A stretch of DNA of 64,000 bases from Phascolarctos cinereus (taxonomy: Eukaryota; Chordata; Mammalia; Diprotodontia; Phascolarctidae). Shown here piece after piece: positions 44,155-54,060 of this stretch. The position numbers and the translations under genes were made by a program. A model generated the notes under the pieces. That model was given only the letters and a program-made list of their open reading frames with translations, was not told where the DNA came from and ran no database searches. The DNA lies in contig NW_018343990.1 of the NCBI RefSeq assembly GCF_002099425.1, forward strand, positions 4,776,001-4,840,000. Reading direction: 5' to 3'. Position 1 is the stretch's first letter, and the number at the start of each line of letters is the position of its first letter.

Positions 44155-45544
44155 AGAAGAAAATCAAATTACCAGGATCAAAAATGTAGGTGAATTCATC
44201 ACCAATGAAGAGGAAATCAAAACAATAATTAGGAGCTATTTTGCCCAACTATATGGCAATAAATTTGACAATCTTAGTGAAATCGATAAATATTTACAAA
44301 AATATAAATTGCCCAGATTAATGTAAGAGGAAATAATATACTTAACCCATTTCAGAAAAAAGTGATTGAACAAGCCATCAAGGAACTCCCTAAGAAAAAC
44401 AATCTCTAGGGCCAGACGGATTTATAAGTGAATTCTATCAAACTTTTAAAGAACAATTAATTCCAATACTATATAAACTATTTGGGAAAATAGTTGAAGA
44501 GGGAATCATACCAAATTATTTTTATGATACAAATATGGTGCTGATACCTAAACTGGGAAGAATCAAAACACAGAAAGAAAATCATAGACCAATTTCCTAA
44601 TGAATATAGATGCAAAATTTTTAAATACAATATTAGCCAATATATTATATCAACTAATCTTGAGGATAATACACTATGACCAGGTAGGATTTATACTAGA
44701 AGTACAGGGCTGATGCAATATTAGGAAAACTATCAGTATAATTGACCACATCAACAACAAAACTAACAGAAATCACATGATTATCTCAATAGATGCAGAA
44801 AAAGCATTTCACACAACACAACATGCATTTCTATTTAAAACACTAGAGAGCATAGGAATAAATGGAGTCTTCCTTAAAATGATATGTAGCATCTATTTAA
44901 AACTATCAACAAGCATTATATGTAATGGAGATAAGCTAGAAGCATTTCCAATAAAGTTGGTGTGAAACAAGCGTTTCCATTACCACCACTGTTATTCAAT
45001 ATTGTACTAGTAATGTTAGCTTTTGCAATAAGAGAAGAAAGAGAAATGGAAGGAATTAGAATAGGCAAAGAAGAAACAAAAGTATTGCTCTTTGCAAATG
45101 ATATTATAGTGTACTTGGAAAATCTTAAAGAATCAAGTAAAATAATTACCTGAAATAATAAACAAATTCAGCAAAGTTTCAGGATATAAAAGAAACCCAT
45201 ATAAATCATCAGCATTTCTACCTAGTACTAATAAAGCCCAACTTCAAGAGACAGAAAGAGAAATTCCATTTAAAGTTACTGTAAACACTTCTTTTACTTT
45301 CTTTTTTTTGAGTATTTTTTGGGGGGATTATATGTTTTGTTTCACATGACTAACATAGAAATGTTTTACATGACTACACATGTATAACTTATATTGAATC
45401 ACTTGCCTTCTTACTGAAGGAAGTGGGAAGGGAAGAAAGGAGAGAATCTGCCATTCCAAGTTTTAAAAATTAATATTAAAAATTGTTTTACATGTAACTG
45501 GGAAAAATAAAATACTAAATTAAAAAATAAAATACATAGGAAAC
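44155..45544 (+). mobile_element. L1 fragment: reverse transcriptase first half joined to L1 3' end
   Basis: 44155-45285 is L1 ORF2 from the start of the RT: 'gaattcatcaccaatgaag', then frames '[20 protein letters not shown]' (44777-44965) and '[19 protein letters not shown]' (44962-45153). The latter ends in '[19 protein letters not shown]', where FADD has become FAND, a lost catalytic aspartate. At about 45290 it jumps to the L1 3'UTR ('tgtataacttatattgaatc', 'tgtaactgggaaaaat') and an A-rich tail, so about 2 kb of ORF2 are missing. 'tgagtcaaat' at 45545-45554 repeats 40136-40145, suggesting a TSD around the whole 40146-45544 block. Confidence 0.72.
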
Positions 45545-46420
45545 TGAGTCAAATAAAAGAAAAAGAAACATTCCCTAATCCAACCTATCAATAGCCATGG
45601 GAAAAAATGTTCTAAATCATTAATAATTTGAAATGCAAATTAAAACAACTCTTGAGTTACCATCTCAGAACCATTACAAAGGTTAAGTTGACAAAAACTG
45701 AAAATGTCAAATGTTGGAGTGTCAGTGGGATTACAGGTACTTTAATTCATTACTGGTAGAGTTTTGAAAGGATCTTTTTTTTTATTTATTCATAAAAGTC
45801 ATTTAGAATTATGCTCCCAAAGCTATTGAGTTGCACATTCCTTTAGACTCAGCAATACTCATGCTGTCTTTACCCCAAAGAAATAAAAGAAACATGAAAA
45901 TGATCCATATATGCAAAAATTCTATCATCTCTTTTACAGTAGCAAATAACTTGAAACTAAGGGATGCCAATCAACTGAGGGATGGCTGAAAAAGTTATGG
46001 CATAAGCATGTGATGGAATACTATTATAGTAGAAGAAATGATGAAGGGATAGTTTTAGAAAAACCTAGGAAAACACATTTTAACTGATGCAAAGAAAAGT
46101 GAGCAGAACCAAGTAAACAACCTAAATAGTAACAAAAAATATCATCATGATAATTAACCCTAAAAGACTGAGGAGTTCATTTCAACACAATGACTAAGCA
46201 CAATTCCAAAAGACTCATAATGAAATACACTATCCACCTCCAGATAGAGAAGTAATGGGCTAAGAGTATAAAATAAAGTATGTGTTATTTTCCTTCTTTT
46301 TTTATATACATGGCTAATGAGTGAATTTGTTTGCCTGGGCTTTGTTTTTCTTGAATTATCAGTAGGTGGAAGAGAAGGGAGAGAACTTAGAACTGAATAT
46401 AAAATTAAATTTTAAGTTAA
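45545..46420 (+). mobile_element. L1 ORF2 C-terminus and 3'UTR, continuation of the 40066 piece
   Basis: 'aacattccctaatccaacc', 'tgttctaaatcattaata', 'gaaatgcaaattaaaaca', 'agggatgccaatcaactg', 'gaatactattatagtag' and 'gcaaagaaaagtgagcag' follow the L1 ORF2 C-terminal order. The 3'UTR follows, to an A-rich end near 46415. No open frame. Confidence 0.75.
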
Positions 46421-46902
46421 GGAAATATTTGGAGCATGTGTAGATTTCTATAACTGTTTCAGTATGCTAATCATCAGAGAGGCTTTCCTACTTAAGAGAA
46501 GCTGCTTTGTTTATCTGTGTACCCTTAACTGGAGTGTGTGACCAATCTTTGCCTTGATGTTTGTTTTACTGAAGATTAGAGATGACTATGATCTTGTGAG
46601 CTTTAAGAGGTATAATGAGATGAGTCCATCTCAGGATTTTTAGCCAGCTAATTTAGCATCAATGCCATGAGATGTGACTTTCATGGCATAGTCCATCTAG
46701 CTGAGGAAGGGACTCATGCAGTAGCAATGTCATATTAGAGCCTGGACTTGATAGAATCAATGAAAACTGTGGAACACAATAGAAATTGGATTAAATTAGG
46801 GTCTGCTTTCCCTTGAGAACATGGCAGGATATAGGACAGTGTGTTCCCCAGGTGTTAAAGTTAATAGTTGTACTGCTAGTCTTCCTATTTTTTTTCCTGA
46901 AG
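46421..46902. other. Unique DNA, nothing recognised
   Basis: No supported gene or element. Confidence 0.4.
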
Positions 46903-47092
46903 TTTGAGGTGAGCACTGGACGTGGAGTCAGGAACACCTCAGATTAAATCTTGTCTTAAACACTGAGACCCAGAGCATATAATTTAACCTCTGTCTTCTT
47001 CAGTTCTCTCACAAATAAAATGAGTATAATAATACTACTTATCTCCTAGGTTGTTGTAAAAATTAAATGAGATAGTATTTTTTTAATTTTAA

Positions 47093-47960
47093 TATTTTAT
47101 TTTGCCAATTACATTTAACAACAATTTGGCTCCGTTTTTTTTTTACAACTTTGAGTTGTAAATTATCTTCCAATCTCCTTCTCTTCCCCAATCATTGAAA
47201 AGGCAAGCAATTTCATAAAGGTTAAATACATGTAGTTGGGAAAAAACATTTCCATATTAGTCACATTGTGAAAGAAAATAGAGACCAAAAACAAAACAAG
47301 AAAAATAAAGAAAATTTTTAAAAGCAGTATGCTTTTATCTGCATTCAGACTCCATCAGTTCATTCTTTAGAGGTGGATAGCATTTTTCATCTTAAGTCCT
47401 TCAGAACTATCTTCGATCTTTGTATTGCTGAGTCATTCACAGTTGGTCATCATATAAGACTGCTGTTATTGTGTACAATGTCCTCTTGGTTCTATTCACT
47501 TCACTTTGAGTCAGTTATGTAAGTCCAGGTTTTTCAGAAAGTATCCTGCTCATCATTTCTTATACAACAATAGAATTTCATCACAATCATATACCACAAC
47601 TTGTTCAGCCATTCTCTAGTTGAAGGGCATCTCCCCAATTTCCAAATCTTTGCTACCACAAAAAAAGAGCTGCTATAAATATTTTTATACATATAGATCC
47701 TTTTGCTTTTTTTAAAATCTATTTGGGATACAGACCTGTTGTGGTATTGCAGGGTCAAAGGGTATGCATAATTTTATTGCCCTTTGTGCGTAGGTCCAAA
47801 TTGCTCTAGAGAGTGGTTGGGTTAGTTTACAAGTCCAACAACTGAATATTAATGTTGCAATTTACCTACATCCCCTTCAATATTCATTGTTTTCCTTTTC
47901 TGTCACATTAGCCAATCTGATAAGTGTGAAGTGGTACCTCAGAGTAGTTTTAATTTCTAT
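47093..47960 (-). mobile_element. 5'-truncated L1 in MIR, 16-bp TSD
   Basis: The A tail reads as T-rich at 47088-47108. The L1 3'UTR follows, then the ORF2 C-terminal region in reverse, with a 74-codon frame (47758-47534) containing 'FVVAKIWKLGRCPSTREWLN', homologous to the L1 at 24.8 kb. The TSD is 'aatgagatagtatttt' (47077-47092) and 'tatgagataatatttt' (47961-47976), 14 of 16. Confidence 0.83.
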
Positions 47961-48001
47961 TATGAGATAATATTTTAAAATACAATTTGTAATCCTTCAA
48001 G

Positions 48002-48250
48002 GGGTCAGCTACTTTGCACGGTGGATAGAGAGCCAGGTCTGGAGTCAGAAAGACCCGAGTCTAAATCCGGCTGCAGAGACTTAGTAGCTGTGTGACCTTT
48101 GGCAAGTCACTTAACCCTGTTTGCCTCATTTTCTTAATCTATAAAATGAGTTGAAGAAGGAAATGGCAAACCACTCCAATATCTTTGCCAACAAAACCTC
48201 AAATAGGGTCACAAAGAATCTGACAGGACTGAAATGACTGAATAACAACA
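48002..48250 (+). repeat. Mar1-type SINE with exact 11-bp TSD
   Basis: Head 'gggtcagctactttgcacgg', then 'gtgacctttggcaagtcac' and the tail 'ccaatatctttgccaac ... aaatagggtcacaaagaat ... aactgaaatgac'-type blocks, ending in 'aataacaac'. 'aatccttcaag' is exact at 47991-48001 and 48251-48261. The short AAC-type tail, not poly(A), fits an RTE-dependent SINE. Confidence 0.82.
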
Positions 48251-48295
48251 AATCCTTCAAGTACAATATCAATGCTGGTTATTACTATGAACCTG

Positions 48296-48609
48296 AAATT
48301 GATATCACTTTGTTAATATTGACTGGCTAAATAAAACTGGAGCAATGGTGGCTAGCCAAGGGAAAACTACACCAGAATGGGGGTTCAAATTTATCACGTT
48401 AGAGAAAAACATCTCAACCCCTCAGTGTAACTCCATACCTCACAAAGGAGAGATGCAGCTAATCTCATCTTGGGATAGTGAGTAGAGGGTACTCACTACA
48501 CAAATATTCACTTTCTCCTTCCATTAACATATTTTCTCAGATGGTAGCACTAAGCAGTAAATTTAACACTGGTAAATGAGAGATAAATAAGCCACTTTCT
48601 GCATTTGGA
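48296..48609. other. Unique DNA, nothing recognised
   Basis: No supported gene or element. Confidence 0.4.
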
Positions 48610-48800
48610 AAAGTTCATTATATACATATACATACATACATGTATATATACACAAAGATACATACAAATACATACTCATATACATACACATATATACATG
48701 CACATACATACAAACACATGAACATATATATACTATATATATATATATATATAAATATATATAAATATATGTGCATATATGCATATATTTGTAAGTGAGT

Positions 48801-48865
<65 letters not shown>

Positions 48866-48876
48866 TGTGTGTGTGT
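48610..48876. repeat. Compound microsatellite: (CATA)n, (TA)n, (GA)n, (GT)n
   Basis: CATA/TATA-rich stretch 48616-48790, pure GA 48800-48863, then GT to 48876. The long frames on the minus strand are translated repeat only. Confidence 0.93.
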
Positions 48877-49012
48877 ACCAGATTTTGGAATGAGAATCTC
48901 AAAGTTTGAATTCTGATCCTTCCACTAGTACTAATTATGTTCTTGGGCAGATAACTTTCATTCTTTAATCTTCAATTTTCTTATCTACAAAATGATGATT
49001 AAAAACACATGG
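48877..49012 (+). repeat. MIR-family SINE
   Basis: 'ccagattttggaatgag', 'gttcttgggcagataac' and 'ttttcttatctacaaaatg' are in MIR order. Confidence 0.65.
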
Positions 49013-49021
49013 ATCACATAA

Positions 49022-49151
49022 TATATTACATTTATGTTAGGCATTATTTATGCAATCTCATTTGATACAACATGTGAGGTGTGCAACCCATGTATTAATA
49101 TATTGTATCAAATGAAATTACATATGTAAAATCCAACATAAATGTAACATG
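49022..49151. repeat. Imperfect inverted repeat, arms about 50-60 bp
   Basis: The left arm ('atattacatttatgttagg ... catttgatacaacatg') and right arm (reverse complement 'atgttacatttatgttgga ... catttgatacaatat') pair over most of their length around a loop at about 49075-49089. Both arms resemble a MIR 3' tail, so it may be two tails in opposite orientation. Confidence 0.6.
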
Positions 49152-49937
49152 TTTTTTAAGGTTTGCATCTTGTGCTACTTTCTATTCATAATATTATATC
49201 ATCCACATGTTTGTTTTCCTTTATTATTTAAGCTATAATTTTGACATGATTGTCCAAGTGGAAGGGTTATAACTGTTAGTCATTAGAATTTCCTCTGGCA
49301 AGTAGAATGACATTATAATTTTGAACTTTATTAGCATTATGTCCTTACAACTGGTAACTATGGCCACAGGTAGCAAAGTTTCTCATTGTTTCCATCTCTG
49401 TGAACTTCACAGCCAGCCACTACTATGTGTCTCATTGTGTTCTCTATTGTTGTTCCTACTATGCAGCTTTGTGTTCTTAGAGCTACCTATTCTAATTATG
49501 TTTTTCTTGCTCCTGAAAGTGGCCAGATGTTTTTTTTTAATGAACCCAAATGAGTTCATTCTGTAGCAAATTCTTGATGACTATGCATGATGCAGCAGAT
49601 AGAAGTTGACAGTTCTAAAAGAAATTGGGAATAGAAAATCAATAAATAACACTCTTAAAGAAACAAACATCTGGACATTAGTCAGAAGAGACCTGGATTC
49701 AAATTCTGTTTCTTACTGCCTTAAAAACTTGGGCAAGTTTCTGAAAAATGAAAGATCTCTATTGTCCTTTGCATAACACAAATGTGTGATTTGAGACACC
49801 TTGTTTTTTTCTTTTGATTTATTAGAATCAATACTTCTGAATATAAAAGGGTATTGTATTTAAAATGGAAACTTCCATACCCCACCTGCATATATAATAT
49901 AATAATATGGGTAATTTCCTGCAGAAGTGTTTGAAAA
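49152..49937. other. Unique DNA, no gene seen
   Basis: An 81-codon frame at 49321-49566 is hydrophobic (Leu/Phe-rich) but has no recognisable domain or promoter. I treat it as chance. Confidence 0.4.
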
Positions 49938-50172
49938 ATTGTAATAATAGCTAACAAACAAGGTTTGCAATGCATTTTAGATATGCTATCTCATTTTTTC
50001 CTCCTAACAATCTTATGAGGTAAGTGCTAATATCACCCACATTTTTAGAGTTAGGAAACTAAGGGAGAGCTTAAGTTATTTGTCCAGGGTCAAGTAGGAA
50101 GGAAGTTTCTGAGGCAGGATATAAACTAAGATCCTTTCAATTCCACATCCAAAGCTCTGAACCACCTAACTA
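49938..50172 (-). repeat. MIR/THER1 SINE
   Basis: 'aataatagctaacaaac', 'aaggtttgcaatgcattt', 'ctcctaacaatcttatgagg' and 'ggcaggatataaactaag' are in reverse MIR order. Confidence 0.7.
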
Positions 50173-51039
50173 TCTCATGAACCAACTGTGCTATGGATTT
50201 TACTATTCCCAAAGTGTTAAAAGAATTGCACAGTATTCTGTCCATATAAACAGGGCACTTTTGTTCACTTATAAACTGATGTTTGAAAGTAATGTTATCC
50301 TTATCACAGTATGGTAATAAAGAAGAGAAGTCCTTCCTCCCATAGAATGGCCCAGGAATTAGCCATTGGGGCATAAACCACCTAGAAAATCTTGATTACC
50401 TTAAAACATCTGAAATGATGGTGGTATTGATTGGCTGAGCCAATTTTCCTGTCTGCCCTTTTCATGTTTTTCAGCTTTCTCTTAAATGATTTAATATTTA
50501 CTGAGTACCAGCAAAGTGTCTGGCTGCTGCTGAATGACTTTCACTGATAGTGGTTAACTAGAGACATTATCCCAACAGGCTGCAAAACCATAGCCAAAAT
50601 CTATTTCTCTATCATTCCAGTGGACATTGCTCCCCTTTACCTTCAGGGAATGCAGGGTGTTGTTCAGAGGCTGTGCAAAGCCATGTACCAGACATGGCTC
50701 CCAGTTGGCTCACAAATTCTAAAACCCATTAGCAAAGGCTAGCCATTTATTAAGATTTATGACTCTCTTCTTCCCATTCTGAAGGAAATCTTCCTCAGAC
50801 AGAATGAGTTATATTAAAAGAAAATCAGGGTCACAAGAAAAGCAAAATACTAGAACACAAACCTGCCTTTCAAGTCAGTTATTTCCATCAGAATTTTCCT
50901 TGAGAACATCTACTTGGACACAATGGACTTGGGTATCCATTTTGTCATAAAGGAGCTTTGATTTTAGGAAGAGATATATTGAACCATTAATGCTGATTTA
51001 TCAGGAAGGATATTTTTGAATTATATTTTAAGGAAAAGG

Positions 51040-51042
<3 letters not shown>
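50173..51042. other. Unique DNA, nothing recognised
   Basis: No supported gene or element. Confidence 0.4.
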
Positions 51043-51077
<35 letters not shown>

Positions 51078-51128
51078 ACATATATGTATATATATATATA
51101 TATATACATATATATTTGTACATATATA
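51043..51128. repeat. (TA)n microsatellite
   Basis: Nearly pure TA with a few TACA/TGTA interruptions. Confidence 0.93.
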
Positions 51129-51244
51129 AAAAACAGATGGCTATTGCTTTTCCTATACTTTTCTCTTGCCATATCTAGTAAGTATGTAGGCACATACTAG
51201 AAACATATAAAGAAATTACATGGTAACCTTAGCAAAGAAGGCAC

Positions 51245-51420
51245 TAGAGCTTATGGACAGAGGACCCAGAAAGGTATCCTATAGAAGATGGCATTTGAGC
51301 TAAGTCTTGAGGAAGCCAAGAATCCTAAGAGGCAGAAGTGAGGATGGAAATCATTTCAAATATGGTGACAGCCAGGTGCAAGGGCATGGAGATGGGAGAT
51401 GGGGCATCACCATTGAATGG
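51245..51420 (-). repeat. L2 fragment
   Basis: 'tatcctatagaagatggc', 'tgagctaagtcttgagg', 'aagaggcagaagtgagga' and 'atggtgacagccaggtgc' parallel the reverse L2 order seen at 61020-61070 and 60-180. Confidence 0.65.
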
Positions 51421-51519
51421 AGTTATAACTTATTTCTGCACCTGACTATACAATTAATTCATAAAATGATACATGGTTAGTGATTTACTATCAACCATGA
51501 AATGAATGAATTGATATAT

Positions 51520-51625
51520 TAAAAGTATTTGTTAAGCCCTTACTAGGTATACTGTGAATGCAAAAAGAAACCAAAATAGCTGTGGTTTCCCAGAAGTTCA
51601 CCTTGTAATAGAGAGAGGCATCTTG
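51520..51625 (-). repeat. L2 3' terminus
   Basis: 'tgttaagcccttactagg' and 'cccagaagttcaccttgta' are a decayed reverse L2 3' end. Confidence 0.5.
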
Positions 51626-52561
51626 TAGAGGTGGATTCTACTTGCAGGATAAGATAGAAAGGGCTAGGGGTCTCATTTCCTTCTATAAAACTATCTCTCT
51701 TAATGTTGAGTATTTTACTGTTCCTCAGATTTTGGTTCTGAGACATTTCTGGGCTTCTGTAGCTATGACCACTGAGAATGTAGTTACTGAAGCACATCTC
51801 CACCAGGGTTACTTCCCTGCACAATTGCTGTCCAAGACAGTTTGGAAGTAAGACTGGTGGTGTCGTGGCTGAGAGCCATTGATATCCCTGGGACTTTCCT
51901 TTCCAACAAACAAAATATGATTTCTCCCTACCTATCCTGGAGGGACAATATAAAGATAGAGGTCTACATTTTGTTTAGAGGTAACAATCACCATTTACAC
52001 CATATCTACTGTATGAAGACTCATACAGCAGATTCAAATTGTTTGAAGGACACAAATAGAAATGAAGTATATAGAAATTTGTGTGGTCAGAGAAAGAAGA
52101 GAAATGAGGTGTCACAAAAGTAAAAGCCATATATGAAGTACAATTCAATACATTCCATAATTGTTCAGAGACTCATAATTCCCAGAGACGCTAGGGAAAT
52201 ACCACTTAGCTTAATGTTTTTCAGACTGTTCCATGGAATCCTCATACCCTGGGCAGTAGCCATACAAAAGTTTCAAGGCAAAAAAGTTATCCAGAAGGGG
52301 TTACTTTTCTTTCCAACTATAGAGAAGGATCCTGAGTACTAAGATAGGATGGAAGAAGAAAGAAAATGCTACACTAGTCTGAGCTATAACTAAAACTCTA
52401 GGTTTTGGGGGTTCAGAGTTCACAAGAGGAAAGCAGAAAAAAAGGAAAAGGGACCTTGCTCACCAATTCTGCCACCACTCACATATGTTTACTTTCTCAA
52501 CCCTCAATCACTCTCATGCAAAATTTTCTCTCCCCCCCTCCTCCCAATGTAAGAAGGAAGA
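51626..52561. other. Unique DNA, no gene seen
   Basis: Frames of 69-93 codons on both strands (51.5-52.3 kb) overlap one another and show no domain. Confidence 0.4.
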
Positions 52562-52612
52562 TATATGTATGTATGTGTGTGTGTGTGTGTGTATGTATAT
52601 ATGTATATGTAT
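52562..52612. repeat. (TATG)n/(TG)n microsatellite
   Basis: TATG units, 20 bp of pure TG, then TATG/TATA units, directly next to the tail of the following SINE, from which it may have grown. Confidence 0.92.
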
Positions 52613-52614
52613 TG

Positions 52615-52745
52615 GTTAAGCAATTGGGGTTCAGTAACTTACCCAGAGTCACATAGCTAGTGAGCATTATATGTCTGAGGCCATATTTGAACTCAGGTTT
52701 TCCTGACTTGTAGGCTGGTGCTCTATCCACTGCACACCTAACGGT
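52615..52745 (-). repeat. WSINE/SINE1-type SINE
   Basis: 'caattggggttcagtaac', 'agtcacatagctagtgag', 'tttgaactcaggttttcc' and 'tgctctatccactgcac' are in reverse order. Older than the other WSINE copies by its number of differences. Confidence 0.78.
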
Positions 52746-53427
52746 CCCAGAAGGAAGCTATATTAAACAATGACCTTACTCCATAACTTGGCTTCCCTTT
52801 TACTTATTTTCTCTGCATGTTCTAATTCTGACCTCTGCTACACAACACATACCCAGTCCCCCATGACTGGTCTGTAGGGTTTTATATGTATGGGTTCCAA
52901 GATTCCACAGGATGGATGCTTTTTCTATTGGAAAAAAAAAGTTTCTTATTCAAATTAGTTTGAGAAATAATGACCTATTATATATTGATAAAGTATTTTC
53001 AAAAGCTTGGAGGAAATTATTCATTGTATATATATAGTACAGTTACCTAATAATTATCTTCCATTTATATATCAAAAAAGTATAAATAGCACAAAATTAC
53101 TCTATATGTGCGAATTTTCTATGTTAAAAATACTTTTCAAACTTTTTTTGTCTTCTGAGTTCATGTTTGTCAGTTTGTTTATATATAATATTTATAATAT
53201 ATAAATATATATCTCTACTAATAATACTAAAGAAATTAAAAACAATTAAAAATAAGTGATTTCCTCTTAATCTCCATAGATCATTTTGTTCCCCTAATCA
53301 AACTTTTATGCTGGTCATTTACAATCCTGCCTTACTTCCTCACAAGCTCCAGAACAGTAAGAATTTGATCTCAATTCTTCTTTGTATTCATAGGATTAAA
53401 AGCTGAAAAAGATCTTAGAGTAATTCA
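52746..53427. other. AT-rich unique DNA, nothing recognised
   Basis: No supported gene or element. Confidence 0.4.
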
Positions 53428-53761
53428 TTCCAGGAGTCCTTACCCTGGGGCCTATTAAATACATGCACACATATATGTTTGTACTTTTATATAGATACAG
53501 GGTGAGCCAAAAGTAGTGTGTATGTGCAGAGATATAGAAGTAAAAAAAAATTGTATTTAAACATATTTGTTTTCCTTTGTAATCCTATGCATTTTATTTG
53601 GACTTTTAAATGCACACACCTATATTACAGATATGCATATGTGTATGTGGATATATACATATGTTTACATATATGGAGAATATATATGTGTATATATATG
53701 TATATATATGTGTATATATATATATGTATATATATGTATATATATATATGTATATTATATA

Positions 53762-53841
<80 letters not shown>

Positions 53842-53925
53842 TATAAATTCTGAGGAGTCCATAGGCTTTACTAGACTGCAAAACTTGTCCATGATACAGA
53901 AAAAGTTTAATAACCCTAAAAGTTC
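53428..53925 (-). mobile_element. hAT-type non-autonomous DNA transposon (MER5-like), split by microsatellite
   Basis: The left end 'caggagtccttaccctggg' and right end 'catgatacagaaaaagttt' are the two termini of a MER5-like hAT element. Inside, 'tttgtaatcctatgcattt' and 'gtccataggctttactag' match the known MER5 order (...gtccataggcttcaccaga). A long TA array (53635-53845) has expanded in the middle. No transposase. Confidence 0.6.
53635..53845. repeat. Long (TA)n / (TATG)n array
   Basis: About 200 bp of alternating T and A with scattered G or C. Frames of 78-125 codons on both strands consist of Tyr-Ile repeats and are artefacts. Confidence 0.95.
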
Positions 53926-54060
53926 AACTCCATTTTACAGGTGAAGAAAATTAATCCCAATGTGATTTGATCAAAGATCACTGGTAAGTAGCAAAGCATA
54001 ATTTGAACCCAGAGTCTCTGACACCAAATCTAGGATGCTGTCCACTCTATTTCATCCATC
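53926..54060 (-). repeat. MIR-family fragment
   Basis: 'ctccattttacaggtgaag', 'aaagatcactggtaagtag' and 'aatttgaacccagagtc' are in reverse MIR order. Confidence 0.6.

Larger units (their letters stand above)
46903..48295 (+). repeat. MIR SINE split in three by L1 and Mar1
   Basis: MIR in forward orientation: 46903-47092 ('ggtgagcactggacgtgg', 'agttctctcacaaataaaatg', 'ctaggttgttgtaaaaatt'), then 47961-48001 ('tatgagataatatttt', 'tttgtaatccttcaag') and 48251-48295 ('aagtacaatatcaatgctgg'). The pieces are colinear with one MIR, and each gap is explained by a dated insertion with its own TSD. Confidence 0.75.

Noticed and set aside
49321-49566. 81-codon hydrophobic frame that could be a small membrane protein
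   Set aside because: No domain, no conserved context, and T-rich DNA gives Leu/Phe-rich frames by chance.
53498-53525. 'tacagggtgagccaaaagt', resembling a mariner-type inverted repeat end
   Set aside because: No partner end and no TA-flanked element could be found. It lies inside the MER5-like element and next to microsatellite DNA.
53518-53944. Frames of 78-125 codons on both strands rich in Tyr and Ile
   Set aside because: Translated TA/TATG microsatellite.
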